Below, piece after piece: positions 7,734 through 16,593 of a DNA stretch of 34,829 nt; position 1 is the stretch's first letter; every line of letters starts with the position of its first letter. The notes under the pieces are model-generated. The model was not told the DNA's origin. It did not search any database and saw only the letters and a program-made list of their open reading frames with translations. The translations under genes were made by a program, and so were the position numbers. The DNA lies in NCBI GenBank assembly GCA_022447495.1, contig JAKVBH010000022.1, forward strand, positions 33,177 through 68,005, written 5' to 3'. This stretch comes from Marinovum sp. (GTDB taxonomy: Bacteria; Pseudomonadota; Alphaproteobacteria; Rhodobacterales; Rhodobacteraceae).

Positions 7734-10700
7734 CTAGAACAAGAAGTCGCTCGCATCCAAGGTCGTATGGACAACGTTCTCAAGACGAACGGTCACATTA
7801 TCAAACTCGACAATCGCATCCCCTGCATCATTGTAAATCGTGAGATCGCCAGCGCTGCTTGCGCCTGACAAGATCTGAATTTGGTCCACACCGTCTTGGT
7901 AGTCTGTGATCGCATCGGTTCCGTCGCCGGAGGCGAAGATAAAGACGTCAGCGTCATTGCCACCCGTCAAGCGATCGTTGCCGATCCCACCATTGAGAGT
8001 GTCTTGGCCGTTGTTGCCGACAAGGACATCCCAGCCCCAGCTTCCTTCGAGAAGATCGTTGCCGAAGCCGCCAAACATTCGGTCCACACCGCCTCCACCG
8101 CGCAGCACGTCATCGCCGCCTGCGCCGATGAGATTGTCGTCGCCGGCGCCGCCCTCAAGCGTGTCGCGTCCCGCGCCACCATCAAGGCGGTCATTGCCGA
8201 CGCGACCAAGCAGGAGGTCGTTGTTGTCGTTGCCAATGAGAACGTCCCAACCGAAGCCACCGTCCAACGTGTCGTTGCCGAAGCCGCCGATAAGACGATC
8301 GGCATCCCCATCGCCGCGAATGGAGTCGTCTTCGCCATTGCCATAGATGGTGTCACGACCGGAACCACCAGATACGGTATCGTTTCCGGCACCGGCTTCG
8401 ATGGTGTCATTGTCATCGTTGCCAAAGATCAGGTCATTTCCGCCGCCGCCAAGGATCGAATCCTGACCGGCGTTGCCGAAGAGTTGATCGCTGTCGGTGC
8501 CGCCGTTGATCGTGTCATTGTCTCCGGCGCCATAGATCGTATCATCGCCGCCCAAACCATCCAAAGTATCTGATTCAAATGTCCCCTGGAGGAGATCGTT
8601 GAACGGCGTGCTAGCAATTTCGCCCACTCCGATTACGGTAACCAACATATCATTGACAGCAGAATCGCCCTGTGCATCGGTCGCTGTAATTTGAACCGTA
8701 ACCAGACGGGTTTCTCCTGCAGTGAGGTCCTGGAAGTCGGAGCCCGGATCAAAGCTTAGCGTATCCCCATCGGGCAGGATGCTCGCGCTGCCTTCCGACG
8801 GTTGACCTGTGACCGCATAAGTAAGCGTCGTGCCGTCATCTTCGCTGTCGATATCAGCGCCTAGAGCCGTGAGGTCAAACGTGACCGACGGGCCATCTTC
8901 GACTGCCGGGGTGATTACTCCGGCGGCCAAGGTTGGCGCGTCATTCGTGCCGGTGATGACCACATTGGCCTGACCGCCTGGCACAGTGGCACCAGACTGG
9001 TCTTGAACGGAATACGTCAACGACACAGTCGTGGTCTCACCTTGAGAGAGCGATTGGTAGTCGGGGTGGTCTGGATCGACAGTGAGTTGGTTGTTGAGGA
9101 CCGAGGCCCCCGCAGGCAGGACGCCGAGGTTCACCGCATTCAGCATATCTTGATCGTCCACGTCTTGTGACGTGCTCAAGAGGTCAATGACCACGGGTGC
9201 TCCATCCTCGGTGGCCGTGGTATCCACGGATCCAGTGATGATGGGCGCATCGTTCACCGCAGTGACGGTCAGGGAGACATCGCCCTGGTCCGTCTCACCC
9301 GTGACAGTGCTCACCGCCGTATAGGAAAAGTCTTGCGATAGCGTTTGTATGAGCAATTCGTTGAGCGACTGGGCTCCAATCGCGCTTGTTGAATTGTAGG
9401 TGAAGGCCCCACTGCTCAGAACGGTCAGCGTGGCGCCAGAGCTAAAGGTGGCGGTGGTGCCTGCGAGGTACTGGAACCCTTCCACGGTGAAGTCTTGGAC
9501 TTCAATCCCGCCGGGTGCTGCGATCATGTTGCTGATGATCTCAAGATCCCCGAAACCTAGGGGTGGGTTGGGGTCTAGAATGTTGCCAGTTAGGACTTGG
9601 TCTTCGGTGGTGGTTAGGCTTTCGTCGATGGTATAGACGCCATCATTGAGCAGCACATCATTGGTGTCGAAGTTCGACAGCGCCTCTCCGGTTAGAATGA
9701 TGGAACCGCCGGAATTGAAGCTCAGGACTGTGTTGCCAAGCTGCTCAGATGCCGTCAGGAATCCAAGGATCGCGTCATCATTGTTCAGAGCGCGCAGGTC
9801 CACACGATTGGCACCGCCACCGCTGGTGAAGTCGTTCCAGAGATCGTTGCCGTTTAGATTGGTGATCACGACGACGTCGTCCCCGACGCCGGAGTTATAG
9901 GTATCACTTCCGCCTAAACCGGTGAAGATGTTGTCATCTGTGTCGCCGGTGAAATCGTCCCCGAATTCAGAGCCCGTGGCATGTTCAAATCCGCTGATCG
10001 TGTCGCCGTCGGCAAAACCGCCAGAGACGGATTGCGTCGAGATCTCGATAATGACGCCGGCATCGGACCCCTGGTAGGAGATTGTGTCATCCCCGCTGGA
10101 TCCACCGTTGATATCGTCAGTGATATCAGAGGCAATGACCAGATCATCGCGGCCTGTGCCGCTGCCCCCATCGAATTCTAGGATTGAACTGGCGTCACCA
10201 GTTGCTCCCGAGAAATCAATCGTTGTAACACCATTGGCCACAAACGCATAGGTGACGTAAAACCGTTGATCGACGCCGAGCGTGAGGTTTGAGAAGTCAG
10301 CCGTCTGGCCGATCGCATCCACCAGTATCAGATTGGCGTCGCGCCCACCCGTACCACCAAACACATCAGTGGCCGTTACTGCGCCCAAATCTGCAATTTC
10401 AGTCGACGCGATCCTCGTTGTGCCATTGCTTGTGAAAACCGTAGACTCAATATTTGAAATATCGGTTCCAGTGAAGTTGGCTCCGCTGAGGCGCAATTCG
10501 TCTGCGCCCGCCCCACCATCGACCGTGCCAGAAAGGAGTGTGCCAAACGACACCGAAATTGTGTCGTTGTTTGCACCCGCGTCAACGAGCGACGCGTCCC
10601 CGAACGTTGAGGCCAGCGAGATTTGGTCGTCACCTGTTCCCCCCAAAATTGTGGAGGGTTGACGGCCACCGTCGTTGAACGCGCCACTGAGTGTCAGAAT

Positions 10701-13691
10701 GTCGTTATCAGCACCCCCGTCAAACACGCCGGAGGCCCCGGAACCAAAGATCGTGTCTTCACCATCGCCACCCAAGAGAGTGGAATACCCCGATTGGCCG
10801 CGGAGGCTGTCGTCGCCTGCGCCCGCATCTACAAAGTTGGTGCCAGAAAATGCGATAAGCTCATCCGCCCCGGCGGAACCTGTGATTGTCTCGTTCGCCG
10901 CAGAGCCAGCATATCTCAAATAGGTATCTGTGGCGGCATGTCCGACGCCTGAGAAATCAAGTATAGCGTCCAGTCCTGATGTTTGACCGATCGTCGAGAT
11001 AGACAGACGTTCTCCTGCCTCAAATTGGGTCAAACCGCCAAAGTCAGTTGTAACGCTTGTCCCCAGGCCCGCGTAGTTGAGCGTAATGTTGACGTCATAT
11101 GCTGTGGAGCTGAACACATCTGTGAGGTCGATGTTGCCCAAGTTGGCAATATCGTCTGCATCAATTGTTGTGGTGCTGTTCGATGCAAAAACAGTGTTTT
11201 CGATGTTGGCGATTTCCGTTCCGGTGAAGTTGGCCCCGGTGACTCGAAGCTGGTCGGTGCCCGAGCCGCCATCGAGTGTGCCGTTCAACATTGTAACCGA
11301 GGTCAATGAGATCGTGTCGTCTTCGGAGCCACCATCAATGCTCGAGCCGTCACCGAGCACCGAGGAGACATAGATTTCGTCGAAGCCAGAACCGCCTGTG
11401 ATCGTCGAGGGTTGGCGGACGCCGTCCGAAAACGAACCGCTGATAGTCAGGCGGTCGTTATCCGCACCGCCATCAATGATGCCAGACGAAGCCGATGTGC
11501 TGATGGTGTCGTTGCCATCACCGCCCAGAATTGTCACGTAGCCCGAGGACGTCGATAGGATGTCGTCTCCCTTACCGCCGGAAACAGAAGCTTCGCCGTT
11601 CAAGGTGTTGATGTTGTCTTCACCATCGGTCCCGATGATTGTCTCATCCGCGATGAAGCCGGAATATCTCAGCTCGCTTCCATCATCGCTGCCGCGACCG
11701 ATGCCCGAGAAATCGACATTGACGCTTTGGCCAGATGTTTGTCCTGCGGTGGTGATGTGAATGCGTTCACCGGCATCAAGACCGCTCAACGCTCCGAACG
11801 ACGTGCTGACCGAGGTGCCCAAACCCGCGAAGTTGAGGGTCATGTTGGCGTCGAACGCAGTCGAGCTAAAGACGTCGGTGATATCGAGCACACCGAGATT
11901 GGCGACTTGATCGGCGTCAAGCGAGTTAGTGCCATTTCCGGTGATCAGCGTGCTTTCAATGCCGGAAATAGTCCCGCCGGTGAGATTAGTGCCGGTCATG
12001 CGCAGCTGGTCAGTGCCCGAACCGCCATCGACGGTTGCATCCACCAAGGTCGCGCTTGTGAGGATGATCGTGTCATCATCCGTCCCTGCATCGACAATCG
12101 TTCCGGTCCCTTGCACAGAAGTCACGGTCAGTTGGTCGTCGCCGGTACCGCCCAAGATCGTCGATGGCTGACGTCCATTGTCGTTAAAGCTAATGCTAAC
12201 GTTGATGGTATCGTTGTCTGCGCCACCGTCGAACAAGCCAGATGTGCTGAAGGTGGAAATCGTGTCTTCACCCGCGCCACCCAGAACAGTGGAGTAGCCG
12301 GCGGAGGTTGCCAAAACATCGTTGCCCACGCCGCCGGAGACTGAGTTCGTGCCCGAGCTTGCGTTGATGCTGTCGTCACCGGTTGTCCCCGTGATGGTCT
12401 CGTCCGCCGAGCCCCCTGCGTATCGCAGATAGCTGCCATCACCTGTGCCGCGGCCAATGTTCGAGAAATCAATCGTCGCCGTTTGGCCCGCGATCTGACC
12501 GGTTGTTCCGATGTTGAAACGTTCACCCATGCCAAGCGAGGATAGCGCAGCAAACGACGTGCTTGTGGCGTTAAAACCCGCAAAGTTCAGCGTAAGGTTG
12601 GCATCGTTGGCGGTGGAGCTGAAAACATTGGTGATGGAGATTGCGCCGAGGTTCGTAATTTTATCTGCGTCTACCGTGACAGTGCCGTTGGACGCGAACA
12701 GCGTGCCTTCAATACCACTGATATCTGTACCGGTCAGGTTGGCTCCGTTGATCTGCAACTGGTCCGTGCCTGCGCCGCCAACTAACGTCGAGTTCGTCAG
12801 TGTTGCGCCGTTGAAAACGACCGTGTCATCTTCACTACCCGCATCCACGATAGAGCCAACGCCTTGCAAAGACGAGACGTTGAGCGTGTCCATGCCCGCG
12901 CCACCATCGATGGTGGAAGCTTGGCGTATACCACCGATGGTATGAGAGTTGGAGATGTTCATGACGTCATCGTCGGCTCCACCCTCAAAGAGGCCGGATG
13001 CGGTGGACGAGGTGATTGTATCGTTGCCTGCGCCACCTTGAACTGTGGACAACCCGCTAAACACGGTAAGTGAATCATCGCCGTCGCCACCGGTGATAGA
13101 GTTCGTGCCTCTGCTGGCGTTGATGCTATCATCGCCGGTCGTCCCGGTGACCGTCTCATTGCCGATTCCGCCCGTGTAGGACAGGTAGCTATCTACGCCC
13201 GTGCGGGCGATGTTTGAGAAATCCAAAGTCACATTGTGTGTTGCGAGCTGTCCAGTGGTGGTCACCGACAGCCGCTCATCATCGCCCAGCGCACTCTGCG
13301 CGCCAAAGATACTGCTGAAGCTAGCCGCACCACCGGAAAAGTTCAGCCGCAGGTTTGCGTCAAACCCGGTCGACGAAAAAACATCTGTGATCGTAAATGC
13401 ACCGAGATCGGCAATCTCGTTGGCATCAATTATGGTTGTCCCGTTGGTCTGGATTTGTGTGGCTTCAATATTGACGATGTCGACACCGCTTAGGTTTGGA
13501 CTCGTCAACTCCAAGGTATCTGCGCTGGTTTCCCCAAGACCGTCAATCAAACCAGAGGTGGTCCCTACCAGGAGAAACGTGCCACTGAGCGAAATGAGGT
13601 CGTCGCCTGCAGTGGTAGGGTCCGTTGTTTGATCGCTGATTTGCGTGATCCCGCCGACAATTTCACGACTGTTGTTGTCCAAAATAGCCAT
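7734..13691 (-). CDS. Giant RTX/Ig-repeat secreted protein (type I secretion substrate)
   Basis: The protein is about 1985 residues from the ATG at 13691 (MAILDNNSREIVGG); a longer frame to 13754 lacks a sensible ribosome site. Read N to C, it has a half repeat, then four ~252-residue units each holding a DVFSST...NLTLNFAG segment and several GGxGxDxI calcium-binding turns. A cadherin/VCBS-like section (VNDAPIITG, GTNDAPTLAAG) follows around nt 8630-9640. Next comes a dense block of RTX nonapeptides (nt ~7930-8620) and a glycine-poor tail ending LDASDFLF, typical of type I secretion signals. There is no Sec signal and no cysteine-rich region. It is probably an adhesin or surface-layer-like protein folding in calcium outside the cell; no enzymatic domain was recognised. 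No TolC, HlyB or HlyD genes are adjacent. Confidence 0.9.
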   Translation of the reverse strand: MAILDNNSREIVGGITQISDQTTDPTTAGDDLISLSGTFLLVGTTSGLIDGLGETSADTLELTSPNLSGVDIVNIEATQIQTNGTTIIDANEIADLGAFTITDVFSSTGFDANLRLNFSGGAASFSSIFGAQSALGDDERLSVTTTGQLATHNVTLDFSNIARTGVDSYLSYTGGIGNETVTGTTGDDSINASRGTNSITGGDGDDSLTVFSGLSTVQGGAGNDTITSSTASGLFEGGADDDVMNISNSHTIGGIRQASTIDGGAGMDTLNVSSLQGVGSIVDAGSEDDTVVFNGATLTNSTLVGGAGTDQLQINGANLTGTDISGIEGTLFASNGTVTVDADKITNLGAISITNVFSSTANDANLTLNFAGFNATSTSFAALSSLGMGERFNIGTTGQIAGQTATIDFSNIGRGTGDGSYLRYAGGSADETITGTTGDDSINASSGTNSVSGGVGNDVLATSAGYSTVLGGAGEDTISTFSTSGLFDGGADNDTINVSISFNDNGRQPSTILGGTGDDQLTVTSVQGTGTIVDAGTDDDTIILTSATLVDATVDGGSGTDQLRMTGTNLTGGTISGIESTLITGNGTNSLDADQVANLGVLDITDVFSSTAFDANMTLNFAGLGTSVSTSFGALSGLDAGERIHITTAGQTSGQSVNVDFSGIGRGSDDGSELRYSGFIADETIIGTDGEDNINTLNGEASVSGGKGDDILSTSSGYVTILGGDGNDTISTSASSGIIDGGADNDRLTISGSFSDGVRQPSTITGGSGFDEIYVSSVLGDGSSIDGGSEDDTISLTSVTMLNGTLDGGSGTDQLRVTGANFTGTEIANIENTVFASNSTTTIDADDIANLGNIDLTDVFSSTAYDVNITLNYAGLGTSVTTDFGGLTQFEAGERLSISTIGQTSGLDAILDFSGVGHAATDTYLRYAGSAANETITGSAGADELIAFSGTNFVDAGAGDDSLRGQSGYSTLLGGDGEDTIFGSGASGVFDGGADNDILTLSGAFNDGGRQPSTILGGTGDDQISLASTFGDASLVDAGANNDTISVSFGTLLSGTVDGGAGADELRLSGANFTGTDISNIESTVFTSNGTTRIASTEIADLGAVTATDVFGGTGGRDANLILVDAIGQTADFSNLTLGVDQRFYVTYAFVANGVTTIDFSGATGDASSILEFDGGSGTGRDDLVIASDITDDINGGSSGDDTISYQGSDAGVIIEISTQSVSGGFADGDTISGFEHATGSEFGDDFTGDTDDNIFTGLGGSDTYNSGVGDDVVVITNLNGNDLWNDFTSGGGANRVDLRALNNDDAILGFLTASEQLGNTVLSFNSGGSIILTGEALSNFDTNDVLLNDGVYTIDESLTTTEDQVLTGNILDPNPPLGFGDLEIISNMIAAPGGIEVQDFTVEGFQYLAGTTATFSSGATLTVLSSGAFTYNSTSAIGAQSLNELLIQTLSQDFSYTAVSTVTGETDQGDVSLTVTAVNDAPIITGSVDTTATEDGAPVVIDLLSTSQDVDDQDMLNAVNLGVLPAGASVLNNQLTVDPDHPDYQSLSQGETTTVSLTYSVQDQSGATVPGGQANVVITGTNDAPTLAAGVITPAVEDGPSVTFDLTALGADIDSEDDGTTLTYAVTGQPSEGSASILPDGDTLSFDPGSDFQDLTAGETRLVTVQITATDAQGDSAVNDMLVTVIGVGEIASTPFNDLLQGTFESDTLDGLGGDDTIYGAGDNDTINGGTDSDQLFGNAGQDSILGGGGNDLIFGNDDNDTIEAGAGNDTVSGGSGRDTIYGNGEDDSIRGDGDADRLIGGFGNDTLDGGFGWDVLIGNDNNDLLLGRVGNDRLDGGAGRDTLEGGAGDDNLIGAGGDDVLRGGGGVDRMFGGFGNDLLEGSWGWDVLVGNNGQDTLNGGIGNDRLTGGNDADVFIFASGDGTDAITDYQDGVDQIQILSGASSAGDLTIYNDAGDAIVEFDNVTVRLENVVHTTLDASDFLF
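10200..13600 (-). repeat. Four tandem ~252-residue protein repeats inside the RTX gene
   Basis: The D (or N) codon of the D/N-V-F-S-S-T motif (D-V-F-G-G-T in the last copy) falls at 13383, 12627, 11874, 11118 and 10365 (low coordinate of each codon). The periods are 756, 753, 756 and 753 bases, that is 252, 251, 252 and 251 residues. The fifth occurrence starts a degenerate partial copy, and half a copy precedes the first. Each unit also carries a QPST-I-GG motif and a TG-x-x-I-x-x-IE motif at fixed places. The copies differ clearly at the DNA level, so the array is not a recent slippage product. Confidence 0.88.
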
Positions 13692-14186
13692 TTGAAGCCC
13701 CAAAAATCCAATTTTTTTAAAAATCAACAAGTGCGCAACGCGCGCGCAGAACACGTTAAGAATTTATTAAGCATGGTGTTATTGCAAGTAAGCAAATCCC
13801 TACCTGGTGGTCGAAATTGAAGGTTTCGGCGCCTTTTTGCGGGATCAAACTACCTTCGCGCGAGTGTGCAATCTGGCGCACACGGTTTGGCTGTTTGGTG
13901 TCCTGCAGAGACGACTCGCTTCTCCTCCTTGCGCCCAAGCGCTGTGCTGTGGAATGACGAAACGGTCATTCTGGAGCGGCATGATAACACCAGTTGAAAC
14001 GCGCGCGTCAGGTTGCCTACTCAGAAACGCTGACAGAATTTTTGCGACAGAAAACACCACCAATCACAGCCCGAAATTTGACCAGATGGACCAAAAAGCG
14101 ATCATGCACTAACACTGCAGGTGAGGCAGAACAGTGGGTTACGCAAAAAGCAGCCGCGACGCTCACGTCCGATACAGGTGTTCGTG
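13692..14186. other. Divergent intergenic region between RTX gene and SLC13 permease
   Basis: This 495-base region should hold promoters for both flanking genes. The part near the RTX start is AT-rich (around 13700-13800) and contains minus-strand TTGCAA and TTAATAAAT stretches that could be promoter elements, but no pair with ideal spacing stands out. An inverted repeat, GAATGAC at 13952-13958 and GTCATTC at 13965-13971, lies midway and could be an operator or a small hairpin. Short frames inside show no recognisable product. Confidence 0.4.
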
Positions 14187-16076
14187 ATGGAAGCAACAGT
14201 ACTTACGTTCGAAATGATGGCGGTGTTGGGGCTGCTTGGATTGACCGTCTTTCTTTTCGTCTCCGAGATCATTCGCATCGATTTGGCAGCGATTGTGATC
14301 ATGCTGATGCTGGGCGCGTTGAGTACGCTGCCCGGCTTGGGAAACCTCGCCAATGGTGCCGAACTCTTCTCTGGCTTCTCATCCAACGCAGTGATTTCGA
14401 TCATTGCGGTCATGATCATTGGCGCCGGTTTGGACAAGACGGGCCTGATGTCAAAAGTTGCGGCGCTCATCATGAAGCGCGGTGGGACCACGGAGGCTAG
14501 GATTGTTCCGATCGTCTCCGGAACTGTCGGCGTCATCAGCTCGTTTATGCAAAACGTCGGTGCAGCCGCGCTCTTTCTTCCGGTGATTAGCCGGATCTCG
14601 GCGCGCACCGAAATTCCGATGAGCCGATTGGCGATGCCCATGGGATTCTGCGCAATCCTTGGCGGGACGATCACAATGGTCGGCTCATCTCCCTTGATCT
14701 TGCTCAACGATCTTCTGATGGCCTCAAACCGTGCGTTACCCGCCGATCAACAGATGGAACCATTCAGCTTGTTTTCGGTCACGCCAATTGGGATCATGTT
14801 GGTCCTGACAGGGCTTTTGTATTTTGTTCTATTGGGGCGCTGGGTCCTGCCCGGACAACGCGGGCGTGGCGAAGACGGCGGCGCCGCCCGAACGATGCAA
14901 CGCTATGTGGAGAATACCTACGGCCTACGCGCTGATATGTTCGAAGTGTGCGTGCCGGAGGGATCCATCCTTATTGGCCAAACGCTATCGGACATTATGG
15001 TTGCGCATCATCTTTACATTCTGGGCACATCGTACCGCGGGCACAAAGTCATCGCTCCGATGTCCGACACCATGATCGAGGCACCTGCACGGTTGGCCAT
15101 TCTTGGTTTAAGACGTGTGCTCAAAGACGAGTTCGCCGAGCCCTATGGTTTGGAAATCATGACCAACCTAGATGTCTTCGCCGACGACTTTGCTGCAACA
15201 GAGTCCGGCGTGGCTGAAGTAGTGATCCCTCCTGGTTCCAGCCTCATTGGCCAATCTCCTATTCAACTGCGCCTGCGCCAGACGCATGGGTTGTCCGTGT
15301 TGGCGATCCATCGTGGTGAAGAGACCATGAGTCACGTCGAAACCGAAGATCACGTCGCGACCCACATCGGTGAGGTCCATCTTCAAGCAGGCGACACATT
15401 GGTTGTGCACGTCAAATGGGAACGCCTCACCCGCCTGAAATCTGACCAGGATTTTGTTGTCGTCACATCCGATTTCCCACAAGAAGAATTGCGCCCACAC
15501 AAGGTGAATTGGGCGCTTGGGTTCTTCTTTATGACCTTGGGCCTGATACTCTTCACTGACCTGCTTTTGTCGCTGGCTTTGCTGGCCGGAGCCATTGGCA
15601 TGATCCTGTCGCGGGTTTTGTCAATCGACGAAGCCTATGACGCCGTGAGTTGGAGCACCGTTTTCCTCCTAGCCTCTTTGATACCATTGGGAATGGCGGT
15701 GCAAAACACAGGCACAGCGGCCTGGATCGCGGAGCAAATCTTGACCCTATTGGACGGCTGGCCGCTCTGGTCGCTGCAAGTTGGCCTAGCGATTCTCGCC
15801 ACGGTCTTTACGCTGGTTATGTCCAATGTTGGTGCAACCGTTTTGCTAGTCCCACTGGCCATTTCCATCGCAATCTCGAGTGGTGGCGACCCTGCCGTCT
15901 TTGCATTGACGGTGGCCATTTCGACGTCAAACTCGTTCTTGATCCCAACCCACCAAGTCAACGCGCTCATTATGGGGCCAGCAGGCTATCGGGTGGTGGA
16001 TTTCGTCAGGTCTGGGGGCATCATGACCGTATTGTTCCTTATTGTCTCAATGGTCGGACTGACGATCTTTTTCTGA
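14187..16076 (+). CDS. SLC13-family anion permease with two RCK-C (TrkA-C) domains
   Basis: This is a 629-residue inner-membrane transporter. The start is the ATG at 14187, where the first hydrophobic helix begins within ten residues. The N-terminal half is a CitMHS/Na-sulfate-symporter-type half (FSSNAVISIIAVMIIGAGLDKTG, then SFMQNVGAAALFLPVI). A soluble middle follows with two TrkA-C-like domains (EVCVPEGSILIGQTLSD and EVVIPPGSSLIGQSPIQLRL each open one). The C-terminal half repeats the transporter fold, including VMSNVGATVLLVPLAISIA and STSNSFLIPTHQVNALIMGPAGY. Relatives with this architecture move sulfate or dicarboxylates with sodium, and the TrkA-C domains are thought to sense small ligands. 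It stands alone, with a hairpin after its stop. The substrate cannot be assigned from sequence. Confidence 0.9.
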   Translation: MEATVLTFEMMAVLGLLGLTVFLFVSEIIRIDLAAIVIMLMLGALSTLPGLGNLANGAELFSGFSSNAVISIIAVMIIGAGLDKTGLMSKVAALIMKRGGTTEARIVPIVSGTVGVISSFMQNVGAAALFLPVISRISARTEIPMSRLAMPMGFCAILGGTITMVGSSPLILLNDLLMASNRALPADQQMEPFSLFSVTPIGIMLVLTGLLYFVLLGRWVLPGQRGRGEDGGAARTMQRYVENTYGLRADMFEVCVPEGSILIGQTLSDIMVAHHLYILGTSYRGHKVIAPMSDTMIEAPARLAILGLRRVLKDEFAEPYGLEIMTNLDVFADDFAATESGVAEVVIPPGSSLIGQSPIQLRLRQTHGLSVLAIHRGEETMSHVETEDHVATHIGEVHLQAGDTLVVHVKWERLTRLKSDQDFVVVTSDFPQEELRPHKVNWALGFFFMTLGLILFTDLLLSLALLAGAIGMILSRVLSIDEAYDAVSWSTVFLLASLIPLGMAVQNTGTAAWIAEQILTLLDGWPLWSLQVGLAILATVFTLVMSNVGATVLLVPLAISIAISSGGDPAVFALTVAISTSNSFLIPTHQVNALIMGPAGYRVVDFVRSGGIMTVLFLIVSMVGLTIFF

Positions 16077-16083
16077 GGGTGCG

Positions 16084-16106
16084 GACTGGCATGATACCAG
16101 CCAGTC
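16084..16106 (+). terminator. Stem-loop after the SLC13 permease
   Basis: GACTGGC at 16084-16090 and GCCAGTC at 16100-16106 form a perfect 7-bp stem with a 9-base loop, 8 bases after the TGA. No T-run follows, so termination efficiency is uncertain. Confidence 0.45.
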
Positions 16107-16159
16107 TCAGCGAGTCCTCCAGTGCTGCCGCTGTGCATTCCAGACCGTTGTTTGATCGA

Positions 16160-16438
16160 TTAGCACCTGCAGGCGCCGGGCCTGAGAGGCAGCGGGCAAA
16201 GCGCTTCCGGGACATCGGCGGCGGCTATCTTTGTCCGGACGCTCAGTGCCAAGGCTTGCCGGGTAAATTCATCCAGAACGGTTTGCAACTTTTGGGTGCG
16301 CCCGGTGCTGAGTTTATCGTACGTCGCATCGCTGATCCCAACGCTGCGACACGCGACCGCCACATCACCACCAGCCGTCAGCTTCCGGTCAATCTGACGC
16401 AACGGCCTAAAAAAGTCTTCGCCTGAATATCGTTCCCT
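16160..16438 (-). pseudogene. IS3-family transposase remnant (OrfA-OrfB deletion fusion)
   Basis: The minus-strand translation starts like an IS3 OrfA (RYSGEDFFRPLRQIDRKL, then VAVACRSVGISDATYDK, the helix-turn-helix part). It then jumps directly into an OrfB catalytic-core phrase (LDEFTRQALALSVRTKIAAADVPEAL), where the second D of the DDE triad region would sit. About 200 or more residues that normally lie between these parts are missing, and there is no proper start codon, so this is an internally deleted relic. It marks an old insertion between the permease and the AraC-led cluster. Flanking inverted repeats were not identified. Confidence 0.8.
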
Positions 16439-16551
16439 CTCACTGTAATGACCAATGAAATGGCCCAGTTTTCGGCGCGAAGGACACTGTCACTCTCCGG
16501 TCAAAGCGCCCGGATTTATCATCTCAATTGACCGCAGTGGCGCATCCCAAT

Positions 16552-16564
16552 GTCCATTATGGAC
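16552..16564. promoter_or_regulatory. 13-bp palindrome upstream of the AraC gene
   Basis: GTCCAT-T-ATGGAC is a perfect 6-1-6 palindrome about 30 bases before the AraC-family start codon. It could be an autoregulatory operator or a 5' hairpin. This is only a pattern and no consensus is known to me. Confidence 0.3.
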
Positions 16565-16593
16565 GGCGCGTTGGAATGAGGTAATCTGAGCCC

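Noticed and set aside
7881..8573. Long plus-strand open frame opposite the RTX repeats (230 codons), and similar ones such as 11727-12344
   Set aside because: These are antisense shadows of the repetitive, GC-biased RTX coding frame; they have low-complexity Ala/Val or Ser/Pro-rich translations and no ribosome site.
7930..8620. Regularly spaced short DNA repeats resembling a CRISPR array
   Set aside because: The repeats have 27-base periodicity from RTX nonapeptides in a coding frame, not conserved repeats with unique spacers.
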